Assembly (NCBI GenBank): GCA_015494395.1
Contig: WGBG01000055.1
Coordinates: 1 to 45,501 of the forward strand
Length of the DNA: 45,501 nucleotides
Origin: Deltaproteobacteria bacterium
GTDB taxonomy: Bacteria > Desulfobacterota > Dissulfuribacteria > Dissulfuribacterales > QOAL01
Direction: 5' to 3'
The notes below the pieces were generated by a model that worked only from the letters and a program-made list of their open reading frames with translations, was not told where the DNA came from and did not search any database. Within the stretch, counting starts at the first letter, position 1, and each line of letters starts with the position of its first letter. Shown here one piece after another: positions 1 to 10,652 of the stretch. A program made the translations under genes and the position numbers.

Positions 1-256
1 CGTATGGAATCCTTAACTGCCTCATCAGCAGCCTGATGCCTGCGTGTCCCCTCTTGCCGGGAGAAATACAGCCGAGATTCCGGGCAAGTACCGTGAACCA
101 TACAGGCATTGCGCGTTGCCGGAATTTTAATGAAAAACGGCTTATCTCAACAGTTATGACCTCAGGGGCAAGGGAGTGCAGCAGTTCATCCAACGCCGGA
201 CCTGCCTCTCTGTATAGGTGCAGGGTGCCCACCAGAGAGAGTTTGTTGTGTTTCAT
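1..256 (-). CDS. TraB-like domain protein, N-terminal part (runs off the window edge)
   Basis: An open frame starts at an ATG at 256 and reads leftward without a stop to base 1, giving about 85 residues. The N-terminus contains VGTLHLYREAGPALDELL followed by LAPEVITVEISRFSLKFRQ. A Gly-Thr-x-His start, then a helix, then Pro-(x)-Val-x-x-Val-Glu resembles the opening of the TraB/PrgY/GumN superfamily, whose members are membrane-associated putative hydrolases. No signal peptide is visible. The Shine-Dalgarno match is weak. The remainder lies outside the window, so the assignment rests on this first motif only. It could equally be an uncharacterised family with the same beta-alpha start. Confidence 0.5.
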   Translation of the reverse strand, partial: MKHNKLSLVGTLHLYREAGPALDELLHSLAPEVITVEISRFSLKFRQRAMPVWFTVLARNLGCISPGKRGHAGIRLLMRQLRIPY

Positions 257-280
257 GGTGTTGATTTTACCTAAAAAAAG

Positions 281-362
281 CTGAACCGCAAAGGGCGCGA
301 AGGACACAAAGGATTTTTAGCCTTCCCCTTGGCCTCCTTCGTATCTTAAGCGAATAGGGCAG
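281..362. repeat. Dispersed intergenic repeat, CTGAACCGCAAAG family, copy 1
   Basis: The left end reads CTGAACCGCAAAGGGCGCGA and the right end reads like a decayed CTTTGCGTCTTGAGCGAAGCGGGC module (here CCTTCGTATCTTAAGCGAATAGGGC, positions 336-360). The same left and right modules occur together at 20959-21080, and the left module alone at 18102-18134. The copy lies between two leftward genes and codes for nothing. Whether it is mobile cannot be judged here. Confidence 0.6.
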
Positions 363-371
363 TGAAAAAGC

Positions 372-1901
372 TTAGATGCGTTCCCTGTCAAGGCTTCTGT
401 ACTGTACGGCTTCTGCAAGGTGGGAGATGGCAATATCCCTGGAGCCTTCAAGGTCTGCGATGGTACGTGATATTTTTATTATTCTGTGAAATGCCCGGGC
501 ACTTAATGCAAGTTTTTTTGCAACCTGCTGAAGGAATGTCCTACTTTTCTTGTCAAGTTTGCAATATTTTTCAATGTCTGATGCAGACATCTGGGCATTG
601 CAATGTATGGAATTTTTACTGAACCTTTCAGACTGAATTTTTCGTGCTGCAGCCACTCTTTCGGCAATAACTGCAGAGCTTTCGCCCCGCCTTGCATCAC
701 TGAGCTCGTTAAATGGCACTGCCGGAACATCCATCTGTATGTCCATGCGGTCAAGAAGCGGGCCGGATATGCGTGAGCGATAGCGCTGTATCTGCGCCGG
801 TGTGCAGGAACATGGCCGCATGGGGTCTCCTGCATGCCCGCAGGAGCATGGGTTCTGAGCGGCGACAAGGGTAAAGTTTGCCGGAAAGGAGACGGTGAGG
901 GCAGCCCTTGAGATGGTTACAGAGCCGTCTTCAAGGGGCTGCCTGAGGCCTTCAAGCACGTTTTTCCTGAATTCAGGAAGCTCATCCAGGAACAGGACCC
1001 CGTTGTGTGCAAGGCTTACCTGGCCGGGGCGTGGAATTGTGCCGCCTCCAATAAGCCCTGCATCTGAGATAGTGTGATGAGGAGTGCAGAAGGGACGGCG
1101 GACCACCAGCGGGGTTTCCGGAGAGAGCAGCCCTGAAACGCTGTAAATGGCAGTGGTCTCAAGTGCCTCTTCAAAGGTGAGTGGGGGAAGAACGGAGGGG
1201 AGCCTTCGTGCAAGCATGGTCTTTCCCGAGCCAGGAGGCCCGGTCATAAGGACGTTGTGGCTTCCAGCGGCAGCCACCTCCAGGGCGCGTTTGGCATGTT
1301 CCTGACCAATAACATCCCTGAAATCAACGTCATCTCCGCTGGTTTTCTCCATAAGTTCTGCGGGATTTACCCGCAGCGGCCTTATCTCCCTGGTGCCGTT
1401 AAAAAAATCTGCTATATCTGAAAGATGCCCGGCAGGAAAGGCTTTTGTCTCCGGCACAACCGCTGCCTCAGATGCGTTTTCCCTTGGAATTATGAGTCCT
1501 TCAATTGCCCAGCTTCTTGATGCCAGTGATAGGGGAAGCACTCCGCGTGCCGGCTTGATGGTGCCATCAAGTGAGAGTTCTCCGGCGAGGCAGAAGTTCT
1601 GCAACCTGTCCTGGGGTATAATTCCTGCGATGCAGAGAAGTGCAGCAGCAATCGGAAGGTCAAGGCCCGTGCCCTCCTTCTTGATGTCAGCAGGTGCAAG
1701 GTTGACTGTTATCTTGCGGGTAGGAAATGGAAAACCGCTGTTTTTTATGGCAGCCTTTACCCGTTCCCGGCTTTCCCTCACCGCGCCTTCAGGAAGTCCA
1801 ACCATGTTAAAACCTGGAAGCCCTGAGGAGACATCCACCTCTATTTCAACAGGAAATGCCTGGATTCCTACAACCACACCGCTTTTTGAATAGGCAAGCA
1901 T
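372..1901 (-). CDS. comM: YifB/ComM family Mg-chelatase-like AAA+ ATPase
   Basis: This 509-residue protein has the full family architecture: an N-terminal ChlI-like (Lon S16-fold) domain starting MLAYSKSGVVVGIQAF, a central AAA+ Mg-chelatase domain with Walker A GPPGSGKTMLARR (about 220-232) and Walker B LFLDELPEF, and the C-terminal Mg_chelatase_C helical domain ending near QYRSLDRE. A Cys cluster, NPCSCGHAG, follows Walker B as in most YifB proteins. ComM is a hexameric helicase that drives branch migration during natural transformation in Vibrio and related bacteria. Carriage outside competent species is common, so a role in DNA repair or recombination is equally possible. Start and length match the family. 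The gene stands alone. Confidence 0.93.
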   Translation of the reverse strand: MLAYSKSGVVVGIQAFPVEIEVDVSSGLPGFNMVGLPEGAVRESRERVKAAIKNSGFPFPTRKITVNLAPADIKKEGTGLDLPIAAALLCIAGIIPQDRLQNFCLAGELSLDGTIKPARGVLPLSLASRSWAIEGLIIPRENASEAAVVPETKAFPAGHLSDIADFFNGTREIRPLRVNPAELMEKTSGDDVDFRDVIGQEHAKRALEVAAAGSHNVLMTGPPGSGKTMLARRLPSVLPPLTFEEALETTAIYSVSGLLSPETPLVVRRPFCTPHHTISDAGLIGGGTIPRPGQVSLAHNGVLFLDELPEFRKNVLEGLRQPLEDGSVTISRAALTVSFPANFTLVAAQNPCSCGHAGDPMRPCSCTPAQIQRYRSRISGPLLDRMDIQMDVPAVPFNELSDARRGESSAVIAERVAAARKIQSERFSKNSIHCNAQMSASDIEKYCKLDKKSRTFLQQVAKKLALSARAFHRIIKISRTIADLEGSRDIAISHLAEAVQYRSLDRERI

Positions 1902-1990
1902 ATTTGATCCGTACCACGCTTGGGGTTTTATAATTTGGAGGACAGTCTATATATTGATACTTGTTAGTTTAATCGGGATATTTTTCTATA

Positions 1991-2040
1991 AAGTGAAAAA
2001 TGAACAGTTAACAGTGAAAAACTAAAAGTGAACAGTTAAG
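1991..2040. repeat. Simple inverted repeat flanking the S23 pseudogene (left arm)
   Basis: An A/GT-rich tract built of repeated AAAGTGAA / AACAGTTAA units. Its inverted counterpart (units of TTAACTTTT and TTCACTTTT) lies at 2415-2453, on the other side of the four-helix-bundle pseudogene. The two arms therefore bracket the gene. The repeat units vary and the arms are imperfect. Confidence 0.6.
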
Positions 2041-2048
2041 GGTGTTGG

Positions 2049-2438
2049 TTATTTGTTTTTACCTGTTTTTACCGTTGAGATCAGCATGGCGAGTAATTCC
2101 CTGCAATCGGAATGTAAATTTGCAAACTGATCATTGGTGATAAAATCGGTGTCTTTCAATATGGAAATCCAATAATCGGTTTCGTTCGCCTTTTTTAACG
2201 CAATGTTCATCTTGCTGACAAAATCGGCTTTGCTCTAAGCAAATTCAGCCTCCCGAATCAATGCACCAATCGCAGTTCCGCTTTTCAGAATCTGCTTGCT
2301 CAACACAAATTCCCTTTTCTCATCCATCAGGAATCGTGATAACTTCACAATCCGTATCGCAAAGGCATAACTCTTATCTCTCAGAACCGATTTACCCAAA
2401 ATGTCCCCTTCCTCAACTTTTAACTTTTCACTATTCAC
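2049..2438 (-). pseudogene. Four-helix-bundle protein (23S rRNA intervening-sequence / S23 family), nonsense-interrupted
   Basis: On the minus strand the frame reads RDKSYAFAIRIVKLSRFL, then LSKQILKSGTAIGALIREAE, the N-terminal helices typical of S23/IVP proteins. A TAG at 2235-2237 interrupts it. The same frame continues without shift as SKADFVSKMNIALKKANETD and onward to a TAA at 2049. Family members usually have Gln where the TAG stands (AQSKADF), so one CAG-to-TAG change explains the break. S23 proteins were first seen inside 23S rRNA intervening sequences but also occur alone; their function is unknown. The only available start is a GTG inside the right repeat arm, so the first ten codons are probably repeat-derived. 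The gene is bracketed by inverted simple repeats. Confidence 0.75.
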
Positions 2439-2453
2439 TTTTAACTTTTAACC
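2415..2453. repeat. Simple inverted repeat flanking the S23 pseudogene (right arm)
   Basis: TTAACTTTT and TTCACTTTT units, the inverted partner of 1991-2040. The arm overlaps the apparent GTG start of the pseudogene, which suggests that the element boundary and the gene's 5' end coincide. Confidence 0.6.
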
Positions 2454-2563
2454 AACCATTCAGAAGTTTTTGCATAAACCATTTTTTCACTGTCCGCAAT
2501 TGCGGTAAGCAGCGATTGGAAATATATATACCCATCAAAATTAAAAACAGAGAGATTATATTT

Positions 2564-5500
2564 ATGAAAAATCAAGAAAAAAATGCCAATGTGGACCCGT
2601 TTTTCTTTGACAGCGAGGCAATGGCCCGGATAGCTGAAGAATCGGCTATAAGGGACGGTCTCGCATTCTTCAAGGATCACAGGGTGCTTGATATGGGACA
2701 TGATCCGGTTGCCCGTGTACTTTGGGGCAGTATGGAGCATGATAATGAAGAGATGCTTCCCCATGAAACAAGGATTGAGCTGGATGAAAACGCCAACCTT
2801 GTTTACCGCTGTTCGTGTGGGAACTGCGATACCGAATCGGCATGCCTCCATGTAGTGGCCCTGCTTTTGTCCTATTCAGACCAGGTAGATGAAACAGACC
2901 GCCTGATGACGGCTACCGATATGGCCCTGCGGGACCGGATAAAACGTGGGCGTTCAGAGGTGCGCGTTGAGCCTGTGACTGAAAGCTCCTGTTTTGGGGA
3001 GTGGCGTGCCTGGTCTGTTACATCCACCACCCATTTCCCCATGAAGTATACGGTTACCGTGCGTTCCCTGAATCGACGGGCAAATATCTGCACCTGTCCT
3101 GATTTTGCCAACAACCAGCTCGGGACGTGCAAGCATATAGAGGCGGTGCTGCACAACATATCAAAACGCCCTGACTTTCAGGAATTGAGAAAGGCTCCTC
3201 CTCCTTTTGCCTATGTGTATCTTTTATGGGAGTCAAGTAACGGGCCTTTTATACGACTTGGGCGCAGGGGTGCTGCGGGTGATGAGATCCAGCCGCTTCT
3301 TAACAGCTATTTTGATAGTGATGGTGTGTTCAAGAGGCGTATTCCTGAAGATTTTTTCCGGTTTTCTCAGGATGTGGAGGAACGCCCGGACATTCATGTG
3401 GGGCATGATGTGCTACAGCATGTTCGCCATCTGGCTTCAATTGCCGCAAGGGAGGCCAGGGTTGCTGAGATAAGGGGGATTTTGTCAAGTACACGGGGAA
3501 GAATACCGGGCATACATGCAAAACTCTATCCATACCAGGTGGAGGGTGTGGCCTTTCTTGCAGGCACTGGACGCGCCCTGCTTGCAGATGACATGGGCCT
3601 TGGCAAGACACTGCAGGCAATTTCAGCGGCTGTATGGCTCCGTGAACACGAGGGGGCAAAAAAGACTTTCATAATCTGTCCTGCTTCGCTCAAACATCAG
3701 TGGGCCAGGGAGATAGAGCGTTTTTCAGGCCTTGACTGCCAGATTATTCAGGGACCACCTGAGACCAGGGCCGTTCAGTACAGACGGGATTGCGCCTTTT
3801 TTATCGCCAACTATGAACTTGTCCTTCGGGACCTTTCTGTGATCAACGAGATGCTTGCTCCGGACCTTATGATCCTTGATGAGGCCCAGCGTATCAAGAA
3901 CTGGCGGACAAAGATAGCCAACGCAGTGAAGCTCATTCAGAGCAGGTATGCCTTTGTCTTGTCCGGGACACCCCTTGAAAACAGGCTTGAAGACCTCTAC
4001 AGCCTCATGCAGGTGGTGGACCCCAGGATCCTTGGGCCGCTATGGAGATACATGGTGGACTTTCATGTAACTGATGAACGGGGCAAGGTGCTGGGTTACC
4101 GGAATCTTTCAGTGCTTCGCAGGCGTATTGCACCTGTGATGCTTCGCAGGGATCGCAGGCTTGTGCATGATCAGTTGCCTGACAGGATTGTGAAAAAACT
4201 CTCTGTGGCAATGACTCCCAAGCAGATGGAACTCCATGATTCAGCCATGCAGGCGGCAGGCACGCTGTCCCGTATTGCCTTGAAAAGGCCCCTGACACCA
4301 ACAGAGCAGAACCGGCTCATGGCTGCCCTGCAGCAGGCTCGCATGGCCTGCAATGCAGCCGGCCTGGTTGACAAGGAGACAGAGGGTTCTCCGAAGATAG
4401 ATGAGCTGGCAGCCATTATAGAAGAATTTTGTATTGGTTCAGGCCTGAAAGCCGTCGTGTTTTCCCAGTGGGAAGCCATGACCCGCATGGTGGAAGCCCG
4501 TTTACACAGCATGAATGTTGGTTTTGTTCGCCTTCATGGTGGCGTTCCTACTGCAAAGCGCGGGGAACTCATGGAGCGTTTCAGGGAGGATGACAGTGTC
4601 CAGGTATTTGTATCAACAGACGCAGGTGGCACCGGGTTGAATCTGCAGAGTGGGTCCGTACTGGTAAATCTGGACATGCCTTGGAACCCGGCCGTACTGG
4701 AGCAGAGAAATGCCAGGGTGCACAGACTTGGCCAGAAGAGGAAGGTCCTCATAATAAACATGGTTTCTGCGGATTCGTATGAAGAGCATGTGCTTAAACT
4801 CGTGAGTGGCAAGCAAAATCTGTTTGATAATGTCATATCTGAAGATGCCACCGAAGATGTTGTGGGTATCTCCAAGAAGCTGCTTGAAACGATTGTTGAT
4901 GACCTTGCCAATGATCATGATGTTTCAGGCCGGAGACCTTCTGAGGAGAGAGAAGAAGACGAACATGGAAAGGCAGATTTTAATAGTGGTGAATCCAAAA
5001 CATCCAAAAAAGGCGATGATGATAAACTGGACCAGGCAGTGACCCAGTGTGTCAAAGAGATTCAAAGGGAGTTCGGGCCACGAATAGAACGAATTCTCGG
5101 GGCCGGTGGGGGGGTCATGGTAGTCCTTGATTATGTTGATCCGCGGGATGATGAGTTTGTCAGGGAACTTTCTGATCAGGTGCCGGTTGCGGTTATTGAC
5201 CAGAGAACGCTTAGTGGACTGGAGCGCCTTTCCGGTGCATCACCGGTTACATCAGCCAGGGTGATTTATGAACCGGAAGATCAGAATAAGTCAGATGGGT
5301 CAACAAGTCGTCTGGCAAGGGTTGCTGAGGAAAAATTCAGGGCTGCTGCCATTTTGGTGGAACAGCAGTGCATGGAAGGGGCAGTGGAATTGCTGCTCTC
5401 TTCACTCCTTGCAGCGGCAGGTGCTAGGGCTGATCTTGATACGCCACCAAGTCCTGAAACTGCCGGAGTGTGGCTTTATGAAAAGGCTGTTCCTTCAGGT

Positions 5501-5623
5501 ATAGTGGACCAGGATGAGGCGGCTCTGATAATGCGCGCAATGGCACTGGCGCAGGCGCCTTCAGTACCGGAAGGCCTGTTGCGTGAACTTGTGGACGATG
5601 TTGATGTGTTTGTGAATGACTGA
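2564..5623 (+). CDS. SWIM zinc-finger SNF2-family DNA/RNA helicase
   Basis: A large protein of 1019 residues. Two SWIM-type zinc fingers come first, C83-x-C85...C94-x-H96 and C176-x-C178...C189-x-H191. The SNF2 ATPase core follows, with Walker A ADDMGLGKT (about 341-349) and DEAQ at 439-442. The helicase C lobe has RLHGGVPTAKR, STDAGGTGLNLQ and NARVHRLGQ. A 200-residue acidic tail has no recognised domain. The fold implies an ATP-driven translocase on duplex nucleic acid, related to HepA/RapA and archaeal SWI2/SNF2 enzymes; the substrate is unknown. The frame is open upstream, but the ATG at 2564 is preferred because the extension crosses the antisense S23 pseudogene and repeat. The gene is monocistronic and ends at a bidirectional terminator. 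Confidence 0.92.
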   Translation: MKNQEKNANVDPFFFDSEAMARIAEESAIRDGLAFFKDHRVLDMGHDPVARVLWGSMEHDNEEMLPHETRIELDENANLVYRCSCGNCDTESACLHVVALLLSYSDQVDETDRLMTATDMALRDRIKRGRSEVRVEPVTESSCFGEWRAWSVTSTTHFPMKYTVTVRSLNRRANICTCPDFANNQLGTCKHIEAVLHNISKRPDFQELRKAPPPFAYVYLLWESSNGPFIRLGRRGAAGDEIQPLLNSYFDSDGVFKRRIPEDFFRFSQDVEERPDIHVGHDVLQHVRHLASIAAREARVAEIRGILSSTRGRIPGIHAKLYPYQVEGVAFLAGTGRALLADDMGLGKTLQAISAAVWLREHEGAKKTFIICPASLKHQWAREIERFSGLDCQIIQGPPETRAVQYRRDCAFFIANYELVLRDLSVINEMLAPDLMILDEAQRIKNWRTKIANAVKLIQSRYAFVLSGTPLENRLEDLYSLMQVVDPRILGPLWRYMVDFHVTDERGKVLGYRNLSVLRRRIAPVMLRRDRRLVHDQLPDRIVKKLSVAMTPKQMELHDSAMQAAGTLSRIALKRPLTPTEQNRLMAALQQARMACNAAGLVDKETEGSPKIDELAAIIEEFCIGSGLKAVVFSQWEAMTRMVEARLHSMNVGFVRLHGGVPTAKRGELMERFREDDSVQVFVSTDAGGTGLNLQSGSVLVNLDMPWNPAVLEQRNARVHRLGQKRKVLIINMVSADSYEEHVLKLVSGKQNLFDNVISEDATEDVVGISKKLLETIVDDLANDHDVSGRRPSEEREEDEHGKADFNSGESKTSKKGDDDKLDQAVTQCVKEIQREFGPRIERILGAGGGVMVVLDYVDPRDDEFVRELSDQVPVAVIDQRTLSGLERLSGASPVTSARVIYEPEDQNKSDGSTSRLARVAEEKFRAAAILVEQQCMEGAVELLLSSLLAAAGARADLDTPPSPETAGVWLYEKAVPSGIVDQDEAALIMRAMALAQAPSVPEGLLRELVDDVDVFVND

Positions 5624-5634
5624 TGGTTCAAAAC

Positions 5635-5674
5635 AAAAAAAGCCCCTGCTGAATAATCAACAGGGGCTTTTTTT
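5635..5674. terminator. Bidirectional rho-independent terminator
   Basis: A perfect 8-bp stem AGCCCCTG / CAGGGGCT (5641-5648 and 5661-5668) has a 12-nt loop. It is preceded by an A-run and followed by TTTTTT, so it can stop transcription from both the rightward helicase gene and the leftward groEL. Confidence 0.9.
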
Positions 5675-5711
5675 GTTTATTTAGTCAACCCAGGGTGAAA
5701 TCACGAGCTGA

Positions 5712-7367
<1,656 letters not shown>

Positions 7368-7430
7368 TTACTTACCTCCGTGATTCCGTGAATCGCTCAA
7401 ATTTCAGTTGTGTCCTGCTGTTACCGGGGA

Positions 7431-7721
7431 TTAGTCTTCGATAATGCCCAGAACGTCATCTTCCCTCATGATAAGGTATTCCTGACCGCCAATCTTGATG
7501 TCAGTGCCTGCATACTTTCCGAACAGGATCTTGTCTCCTTCCTTGACATCAAGGGGTTTAACCTCTCCGTTCTCAGCTATCTTTCCATTTCCAACAGCTA
7601 TAACTTTACCCTCAACAGGTTTTTCCTTTGCTGAGTCAGGAATGATAATGCCGCCGGGTGTCTTGTTTTCCTCTTCAATACGCTCTACAAGAATGCGATC
7701 GTGTAGTGGACGAATCTTCAT
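7431..7721 (-). CDS. groES: Co-chaperonin GroES (10 kDa)
   Basis: 96 residues, [15 protein letters not shown] start. The mobile loop [20 protein letters not shown] and the C-terminal strands are normal for GroES. It caps the GroEL ring as a heptamer. A strong Shine-Dalgarno (AAAGGAG) lies 9 nt before the ATG. It is first gene of the groES-groEL operon, with a promoter and CIRCE operator about 80-130 bp upstream. Confidence 0.99.
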   Translation of the reverse strand: MKIRPLHDRILVERIEEENKTPGGIIIPDSAKEKPVEGKVIAVGNGKIAENGEVKPLDVKEGDKILFGKYAGTDIKIGGQEYLIMREDDVLGIIED

Positions 7722-7801
7722 GATAACTACTCCTTTTTATAAAATTGGGATTATGTTTCTGATAATCAGGATTTGACCGGGACAAGGTAAAGGTAGCAGT
7801 A

Positions 7802-7854
7802 TTAGCACCGGTCATTGACGAGTGCTAATATAAGCATGAAAAAGAGGTGTGCAA
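7802..7854 (-). promoter_or_regulatory. CIRCE operator with overlapping sigma-70-type promoter for groES-groEL
   Basis: On the minus strand the operator reads TTAGCACTC-N9-CGGTGCTAA (7802-7828). It matches the 27-bp CIRCE consensus fully in one arm and at 7 of 9 bases in the other. Just upstream lie a -35-like TTGCAC (7849-7854) and a -10 TATATT (7827-7832) separated by 16 bp, so the operator overlaps the transcription start. CIRCE is bound by the HrcA repressor, which implies HrcA control of the operon. hrcA itself is not in the window. Confidence 0.9.
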
Positions 7855-8009
7855 GAGGTTTTTTGAAAATTTTTTTGAATTTTTTACAACCCATTGAAAT
7901 AAGGAATAAAATAAATACACTATTGCGGCATGAATGGTGGAATTTTGGTTTTTGCGCTGAACAGTAACACCAAAATTTACTGCTCCTGGATTGAGCGGTT
8001 GTCGGATTC

Positions 8010-9662
8010 TCACCGGTTCGGTGCATGCATGTCCTGTTTGGGAGATACTGGCGGCTGCCCTGGAAGCCGAATGATAAAGGTGGTTCCTCTGCCAGGTCTG
8101 GATTGAACTTCAATGGTGCCGCCGTGTCTGTCAATAATGCTCTTAACAATAGAAAGTCCCAGGCCGGTTCCTCCCTTGCCCTGATGTGCCTGGTAAAAGG
8201 GTTCGAACAGGTGGTTCAGGTGTTCTTCATCTATACCTTCGCCGGTGTCGGAAATGTTTATGACAATATCCTGCCCTTCAAGCGCGGCTGAAATTACCAC
8301 GCTTCCTTTTTCTGGAGTGTGACGGTAGGCGTTGTTCAAGATGTTGATTAGCATATCATGAATTTTGGTTTTGTCCGCATTGACCACAAGCCATTCTGGA
8401 ATGCCCATTTCAACATGAATCTCTGCCTGAAGTGCCTGTAGCTCGTTAATGCAGGCCCTTGCCAGGGGAGCCAGGTGAAAGGCTTCTATTTCAAGGGGCA
8501 GGGCTCCAATGTCAAGCCTCACCATCTCAAGCATGTCCTCCACCATGGCCTGCATGTTGTTAATATTTTTCTGAACAGTCCTGATTATGTCACGTCCTTC
8601 TTCTCCAAGGGAGTCAGCGTAAAATGAATAGAGGAAGTCCACGTTTGCCTTGATAGCCGTAAGCGGCGTGCGGAGTTCATGGGAGGCCGCCCGCAGAAAT
8701 GCAGCTTTTGAGTGGTACATCTGCTTCATTTCAGAATAGGCGGATTCAAGCTCATCCCTTGCCTTGGTGAGCTGGCTTATGGTTTCCCGAAGCTCTGCAG
8801 TTCGCTGCTCAACCGTCTCTTCAAGAGACTGGTTTGCCCTTTCCAGTTCGCTGTACGCCAGCTCGATTGCCTTTTTGCTCTGTCCCACCTGGTCTATCAT
8901 GTTGTTAAAGGCGGTTGCCAGTTCTCCTATTTCGTCCCGTGAGTTTATATCCACCCGGGTAGGCAGAATCCCAGCAATTACATGTTCTGTTGCCTGGGTA
9001 AGTTTTTTTAATGGCCGTGATATCCATTGCACCAGGACCAGGGTCAGCAGGAGAGACAGTCCCGCAATGGCTGCAAGCAGTATTAGAGAACTTGTCTGCA
9101 GTATGCGCAATGTCCTCTTAACCCGTTCGAGTGAGATCCCCACGTAAAGTTCTCCACCTTTTTCAGCAGGCGTCTGCGTCCCTTCAGAGCCAAGGATGAG
9201 TTCATCCGGCGACGTAAGTTGGGGAATCATGATAGGTTGCTTGATAATCCATATCCCCTGACCTTTCTGAATCCGAACAATTTCAGGAGATGAGTGTTGA
9301 TAGTCATGGCCAGGGAACATTTTTCTGATGGCAGTGACCGTGCCTGAACCGAGGGTGCGGGGGACGGTGCCATAGCTTGCTAATACCTTGTGGGAATTAT
9401 CCTCTATCCATGCAAATGCAACGTCATCATAATTTGAAAGCGAATGCAAAAGGTTTGAGAGATTGGTGATGTTTCGGGTGACCATGCCGTAAATACTGTT
9501 TGCAGAGAGGTTGCGTGTAAGTGAAAGGGCAAGTGTTTCAAGGTCTGAATACAGGATTTCCTGTTGATGACGGAATAGGAATATTCCAATGCACGAAAAG
9601 GTCAGGATGAGAATAAGCGAAATAAGGGTTATAAATTTGAATGCCAGTGTGGGGCGGAACAT
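8010..9662 (-). CDS. Membrane sensor histidine kinase (HAMP-HisKA-HATPase)
   Basis: About 550 residues. TM1 spans about 7-30, a periplasmic sensor of about 160 residues follows, and TM2 lies at about 190-213. A HAMP domain (SRPLKKLTQATEHV) and a coiled coil lead into the HisKA H-box SHELRTPLTAIKAN, with the phospho-accepting His at about 328. The HATPase has N-box NILNNAYRHTP, G1 DTGEGID and G2 GGTGLGLSIV. All catalytic motifs are intact. The ATG at 9662 is chosen because it lies 1 nt after the stop of the upstream binding-protein gene; a start 30 nt further up would overlap it. No response regulator is adjacent, so the partner is encoded elsewhere. Co-transcription with a binding protein suggests that the protein feeds ligand information to this sensor (inference). 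Confidence 0.93.
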   Translation of the reverse strand: MFRPTLAFKFITLISLILILTFSCIGIFLFRHQQEILYSDLETLALSLTRNLSANSIYGMVTRNITNLSNLLHSLSNYDDVAFAWIEDNSHKVLASYGTVPRTLGSGTVTAIRKMFPGHDYQHSSPEIVRIQKGQGIWIIKQPIMIPQLTSPDELILGSEGTQTPAEKGGELYVGISLERVKRTLRILQTSSLILLAAIAGLSLLLTLVLVQWISRPLKKLTQATEHVIAGILPTRVDINSRDEIGELATAFNNMIDQVGQSKKAIELAYSELERANQSLEETVEQRTAELRETISQLTKARDELESAYSEMKQMYHSKAAFLRAASHELRTPLTAIKANVDFLYSFYADSLGEEGRDIIRTVQKNINNMQAMVEDMLEMVRLDIGALPLEIEAFHLAPLARACINELQALQAEIHVEMGIPEWLVVNADKTKIHDMLINILNNAYRHTPEKGSVVISAALEGQDIVINISDTGEGIDEEHLNHLFEPFYQAHQGKGGTGLGLSIVKSIIDRHGGTIEVQSRPGRGTTFIIRLPGQPPVSPKQDMHAPNR

Positions 9663-9663
9663 G

Positions 9664-10626
9664 TCAGTCTGCAAGTATCCTTGCGTTTTCAAGGATTTTG
9701 CGGTCTATGTGGATTCCAAGCATTCTGGCCGTATGCATGTTGATGCAGGGGATAAACCTGTCAGGATACCGGAACATGAGATTTGAAGGGCTTTGGCCCT
9801 TTAGAATTAGGTTGACCAGCTCCCCTGTCTGCTTCCCTGTGGAGCGGTAGTCACAGTCCAGTGCAAACAGTGCCCCTGCCCTGGTAAAATTGCTGGAGAG
9901 CCCTATAAACGGTATCTTGTGGTGGAGACAGAAGAGGATTATCCGAGGGGAGATGATGCTGTTGTAGATTTCACCATCAGGAACCGCCAGCAGCACTTGG
10001 GCCTCTTCTTCCAGTTTTTCAAGCATGTCTGTAAGCTCTGATATCCGGTTAATTTTCAGTGCAACTGCCCGGCATCCCATACGGGGCATTACTGCAACAA
10101 GGCGATTCAGCCATTTTTCAGTTGCATTTGTGTAGATAATTCCTATACGTGTGACGCCTGGTATTATCTTTTTTATCCATTCAATCTGAATTTCCGGCGG
10201 AATGTCAAGAAGCACCCCGGTAACATTATCATTGTTTAAAAGTTTTGCAGGCGGGTCAAGAACCATTGAAAATACCAGTGGTATATTGAGATTCATGCCC
10301 AGAGCCGACATTGTAGCCTTGGTGCCAACCGTGACAATGACTGCCGGGGCAAGATGTTTAATGCGCTTGGCAATTGAGAATGCTGATAAACTTCCAAGGT
10401 TCATCCGGATGGTTTCCGTCTGGAGATCTGCAGAAGATGATCTAAGGATTTCTTCTATACCGGAAACTGCCTCTTCGTAGGCCGGGATGGTATCGCTGGT
10501 GATGATTGCAACAACTCTCCCCGCTTGTGCTATAACCGGGCATATGGACAGCAGCAGTTGAAACACCACGGCGCAAAGAACAATTGCCATAAAGGTGTTA
10601 CTGTATTTTTTGATGCCTGCTGCCAT
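9664..10626 (-). CDS. Periplasmic substrate-binding protein, ABC_sub_bind family (PF04392-like)
   Basis: 320 residues. An N-terminal hydrophobic segment (about 13-34) looks like a signal peptide. A two-lobed periplasmic-binding fold follows: VVAIITSDTIPAYEEAVSGI, then IVTVGTKATMSALG, IPLVFSMVLDPPA and RIGIIYTNATEKW. These are the hallmarks of the ABC_sub_bind (TrpX/YtrX-like) family, which binds small metabolites such as amino acids. No permease or ATPase gene accompanies it. It sits between a TonB receptor (26 nt upstream) and a histidine kinase (1 nt downstream), so a sensory rather than transport role is plausible. The ligand cannot be predicted from sequence. Confidence 0.85.
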   Translation of the reverse strand: MAAGIKKYSNTFMAIVLCAVVFQLLLSICPVIAQAGRVVAIITSDTIPAYEEAVSGIEEILRSSSADLQTETIRMNLGSLSAFSIAKRIKHLAPAVIVTVGTKATMSALGMNLNIPLVFSMVLDPPAKLLNNDNVTGVLLDIPPEIQIEWIKKIIPGVTRIGIIYTNATEKWLNRLVAVMPRMGCRAVALKINRISELTDMLEKLEEEAQVLLAVPDGEIYNSIISPRIILFCLHHKIPFIGLSSNFTRAGALFALDCDYRSTGKQTGELVNLILKGQSPSNLMFRYPDRFIPCINMHTARMLGIHIDRKILENARILAD

Positions 10627-10652
10627 TTAATGTAATTTCTCAGGAAGGTGAT

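Noticed and set aside
2261-2563. N-terminal extension of the SNF2 helicase
   Set aside because: The extra 101 codons are antisense to the S23 pseudogene and its repeat; the ATG at 2564 fits the protein start better.
7802-8149. 115-residue leftward frame between groES and the histidine kinase
   Set aside because: It covers the CIRCE/promoter region and the kinase C-terminus in another frame; composition is not protein-like.
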